Shown here piece by piece: positions 6,238 to 8,068 of a stretch of 8,068 bases of DNA. Numbering within the stretch: the first letter of the stretch is position 1; the number at the start of each line of letters is the position of its first letter. Below the pieces are notes generated by a model. It saw only the letters and a program-made list of their open reading frames with translations, did no database searches and had not been told where the DNA came from. A program made the translations under genes and the position numbers. The stretch spans positions 1-8,068 of the forward strand of contig JAUNQM010000100.1 of NCBI GenBank assembly GCA_030536165.1, read 5' to 3'. Source of the stretch: Prevotellaceae bacterium. Its GTDB lineage: Bacteria; Bacteroidota; Bacteroidia; Bacteroidales; Bacteroidaceae.

Positions 6238-6347
6238 AGAAGATGTGATTTTTGTTTGTCTATTTTCTGCATGTTTGACACTTCTCATACTCGAATAGTT
6301 GCAGAGATTTCAATTTTTGATTTGCATCAACGTTGGAACTTTGACCT

Positions 6348-6389
6348 AAAAACAAAAAAAGAGGAAATCTCTTGGCGTGAGATTTCCCC
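6348..6389 (-). terminator. Intrinsic terminator of groEL
   Basis: On the minus strand GGAAATCTC (6387-6379) and GAGATTTCC (6371-6363) form a perfect nine-pair stem with a seven-base loop. A TC step then precedes seven T bases (6360-6354), a G, and five more T bases (6352-6348). It starts about 28 bases after the groEL stop codon. Stem, loop and T tract are all canonical, so groEL transcription should end here and be separated from the barrel genes. Confidence 0.93.
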
Positions 6390-6416
6390 TTGTCTTATAT
6401 ATAATAATGAATAGTA

Positions 6417-8045
6417 TTACATCATACCGCCCATGCCTGGAGCTCCGGCTGGCATTGCTGGCATTGGCTCTGGCTTGTCGATGATAACGCATTCTGTAGT
6501 GAGGAACATTCCTGCAATGCTTGCTGCGTTTTCAAGAGCAACGCGCTCAACCTTTGCTGGGTCGATGACTCCTGCTTCGCGGAGGTCTTCATACTTGTCG
6601 AGACGTGCATTGTAACCGAAGTCGCCCTTGCCTTCAAGAACCTTCTGAACAACAACAGCACCTTCAACACCTGCGTTTGCAGCAATCTGACGAAGAGGTT
6701 CCTCGATAGCACGCTTTACGATGTCGATACCAACCTGCTCGTCCTGATTGTCACCCTTGAGGTCCTTTATTGCTTCGAGGGCGCGGATGTATGTTGTACC
6801 ACCACCAGCTACTACACCTTCTTCGATTGCAGCACGTGTAGCGCAAAGAGCATCGTCAACGCGATCCTTCTTTTCCTTCATCTCAACTTCGCTGTTAGCA
6901 CCAACGTAGAGCACTGCTACGCCACCTGCCAATTTGGCAAGACGCTCCTGCAGTTTCTCTTTATCGTAAGAAGAAGTTGTTGCAGCCATTTCGTTCTTTA
7001 TCTGGTTGATGCGGTCGAGGATAGCATCCTTGTTGCCAGCGCCGTCAACGATAGTTGTATTGTCCTTAGTGACAGTTACTGTGTTTGCTGTACCAAGCAT
7101 GTCGATAGTTGCCTGTTCGAGTTTCAGACCCTTCTCTTCGCTGATGAGGGTTGCACCTGTGAGAACTGCAATATCTTCAAGCATAGCCTTTCTTCTGTCG
7201 CCGAAGCCAGGAGCCTTGACAGCACAAATCTTCAGTCCACCGCGCAGACGGTTTACTACGAGAGTTGTGAGTGCTTCTGAATCTACATCCTCAGCAACTA
7301 CGAGCAGTGGACGACCTGTCTGTGCTGCTGGTTCGAGTATTGGGAGGAAGTCTTTGAGGTTGCTAATCTTCTTGTCGTAAAGGAGGATATAAGGATTCTC
7401 CATCACGCACTGCATCTTCTCAGCGTCTGTTACGAAGTAGCCTGAGAGGTAACCACGGTCGAACTGCATACCCTCAACAACTCCGATATGAGTGTCGCGG
7501 CTCTTGCTTTCTTCGATAGTGATAACGCCGTCCTTGCTTACCTTACGCATAGCGTCAGCCAAGAGCTTACCAATCTCTGCATCGTTGTTTGCACTTACTG
7601 TTGCAACCTGCTCAATCTTATCGTAGTTGTCGTTTACCTGCTCTGCATTGTCCTTAATATAAGCCACAACAGCAGCAACAGCCTTGTCGATACCGCGCTT
7701 GAGGTCCATAGGGTTTGCACCTGCAGTCACGTTCTTCAGACCAACATTGATGATACTCTGTGCGAGGATAGTAGCAGTAGTTGTACCGTCACCTGCGTCG
7801 TCGCCAGTCTTGCTTGCAACGCTCTTCAGCAACTGTGCACCTGTGTTCTGGAACTTGTCTTCGAGGTCTATTTCCTTAGCCACTGTGACACCGTCCTTTG
7901 TAATCTGCGGAGCACCGAACTTCTTTTCTATAATCACGTTTCTACCTTTAGGGCCGAGAGTTACCTTTACTGCATCAGCCAACTGGTCAACGCCCTGCTT
8001 CAGCATATCGCGGGCATCAATATTGAATTTAATTTCTTTTGACAT
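6417..8045 (-). CDS. groEL: Chaperonin GroEL (Hsp60), complete
   Basis: This is the 60-kDa subunit of the ATP-driven cytosolic folding chamber, which works with the GroES lid. The 542-residue length is normal. Visible hallmarks are the ATP-site segments TLGPKGRNV (29-37), ITKDGVTV (48-55) and GDGTTT (85-90), and D398 in RVDDAL, equivalent to the Asp that drives ATP hydrolysis in Escherichia coli GroEL. EEGVVAGGG follows in the equatorial domain, and a short GGM-type flexible tail ends GAPGMGGMM. No frameshift or missing key residue is seen. The start MSKEIKFN is the expected family N-terminus; upstream sequence is A/T-rich with no Shine-Dalgarno. groES normally precedes groEL and would lie just beyond the right edge, so the promoter and any heat-shock control are out of view. 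A canonical terminator follows. Confidence 0.98.
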   Translation of the reverse strand: MSKEIKFNIDARDMLKQGVDQLADAVKVTLGPKGRNVIIEKKFGAPQITKDGVTVAKEIDLEDKFQNTGAQLLKSVASKTGDDAGDGTTTATILAQSIINVGLKNVTAGANPMDLKRGIDKAVAAVVAYIKDNAEQVNDNYDKIEQVATVSANNDAEIGKLLADAMRKVSKDGVITIEESKSRDTHIGVVEGMQFDRGYLSGYFVTDAEKMQCVMENPYILLYDKKISNLKDFLPILEPAAQTGRPLLVVAEDVDSEALTTLVVNRLRGGLKICAVKAPGFGDRRKAMLEDIAVLTGATLISEEKGLKLEQATIDMLGTANTVTVTKDNTTIVDGAGNKDAILDRINQIKNEMAATTSSYDKEKLQERLAKLAGGVAVLYVGANSEVEMKEKKDRVDDALCATRAAIEEGVVAGGGTTYIRALEAIKDLKGDNQDEQVGIDIVKRAIEEPLRQIAANAGVEGAVVVQKVLEGKGDFGYNARLDKYEDLREAGVIDPAKVERVALENAASIAGMFLTTECVIIDKPEPMPAMPAGAPGMGGMM

Positions 8046-8068
8046 AGTTTTATTATTTACGGTTTATC
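8046..8068 (-). other. Spacer upstream of groEL
   Basis: The 23 bases before the groEL start are A/T-rich and carry no ribosome-binding motif. In-frame or out-of-frame TAA triplets occur, one of which could be the end of groES, but too little is visible to assign it. Confidence 0.3.

Noticed and set aside
6238..6288. Earlier Met extending the first barrel protein by 17 residues
   Set aside because: The extension is polar and would place the signal peptide internally; MEKR at 6237 gives a normal exported N-terminus.
6328..6335. Short palindrome caacgttg upstream of the first barrel gene
   Set aside because: Eight bases are too few to distinguish an operator from chance without conservation data.
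7488..8042. 184-codon plus-strand open frame opposite groEL
   Set aside because: It is antisense to a fully conserved groEL and its translation (Cys, Val, Ser-rich runs with no domain pattern) is what reverse reading of that codon usage produces.

Overview
The window looks like a chromosomal segment from a Bacteroidales bacterium, probably Prevotella/Segatella-like. The evidence is a Bacteroidota-type -7 promoter box (TAnnTTTG pattern), no Shine-Dalgarno sequences ahead of the genes, a BspA-type leucine-rich-repeat protein, and two outer-membrane beta-barrel proteins of the TonB-receptor-like class typical of this phylum. The genus is an inference from style, not a match I could compute. All four convincing genes lie on the minus strand, so the description below runs from the right end to the left, in the direction of transcription.

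The right end (6417-8045) carries a complete groEL, the 60-kDa chaperonin. It is closed by a textbook intrinsic terminator (6348-6389). groES would be expected just upstream but lies outside the window.

Next come two consecutive outer-membrane beta-barrel genes. The first (3856-6237) encodes a signal peptide, a carboxypeptidase-regulatory-like (CarboxypepD_reg) domain, a plug domain and a barrel. The second (1592-3763) encodes a signal peptide, a plug and a barrel, without the regulatory-like domain. They are separated by 92 bases holding a possible -7 box and a short AT-rich hairpin, so the second may have its own promoter, may be read through from the first, or both. No SusD, glycosidase or sigma/anti-sigma gene is present, so there is no support here for a polysaccharide utilisation locus. 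The ligand of either barrel is unknown.

The 463-base gap at 1129-1591 is the most structured non-coding part. It holds a 60-base near-perfect palindrome just downstream of the second barrel gene (probable terminator or dispersed repeat), related shorter motif copies beside it, about 200 bases with nothing recognisable, a strong-looking -7 box, and a pair of very GC-rich hairpins. The hairpins lie in the inferred 5' leader of the next gene and overlap a 24-codon upstream reading frame that begins with a proline run.

The left end (58-1128) encodes an exported BspA-like leucine-rich-repeat protein with an unassigned C-terminal region. It is followed by an inverted repeat at the window edge that may be its terminator.

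I see no phage, CRISPR, toxin-antitoxin, restriction or other defence genes, no transposase, no tRNA or rRNA, and no convincing new multi-gene system. The parts worth a second look are the leader/hairpin element, the palindrome, and the unusual pairing and C-terminal tails of the two barrel proteins.
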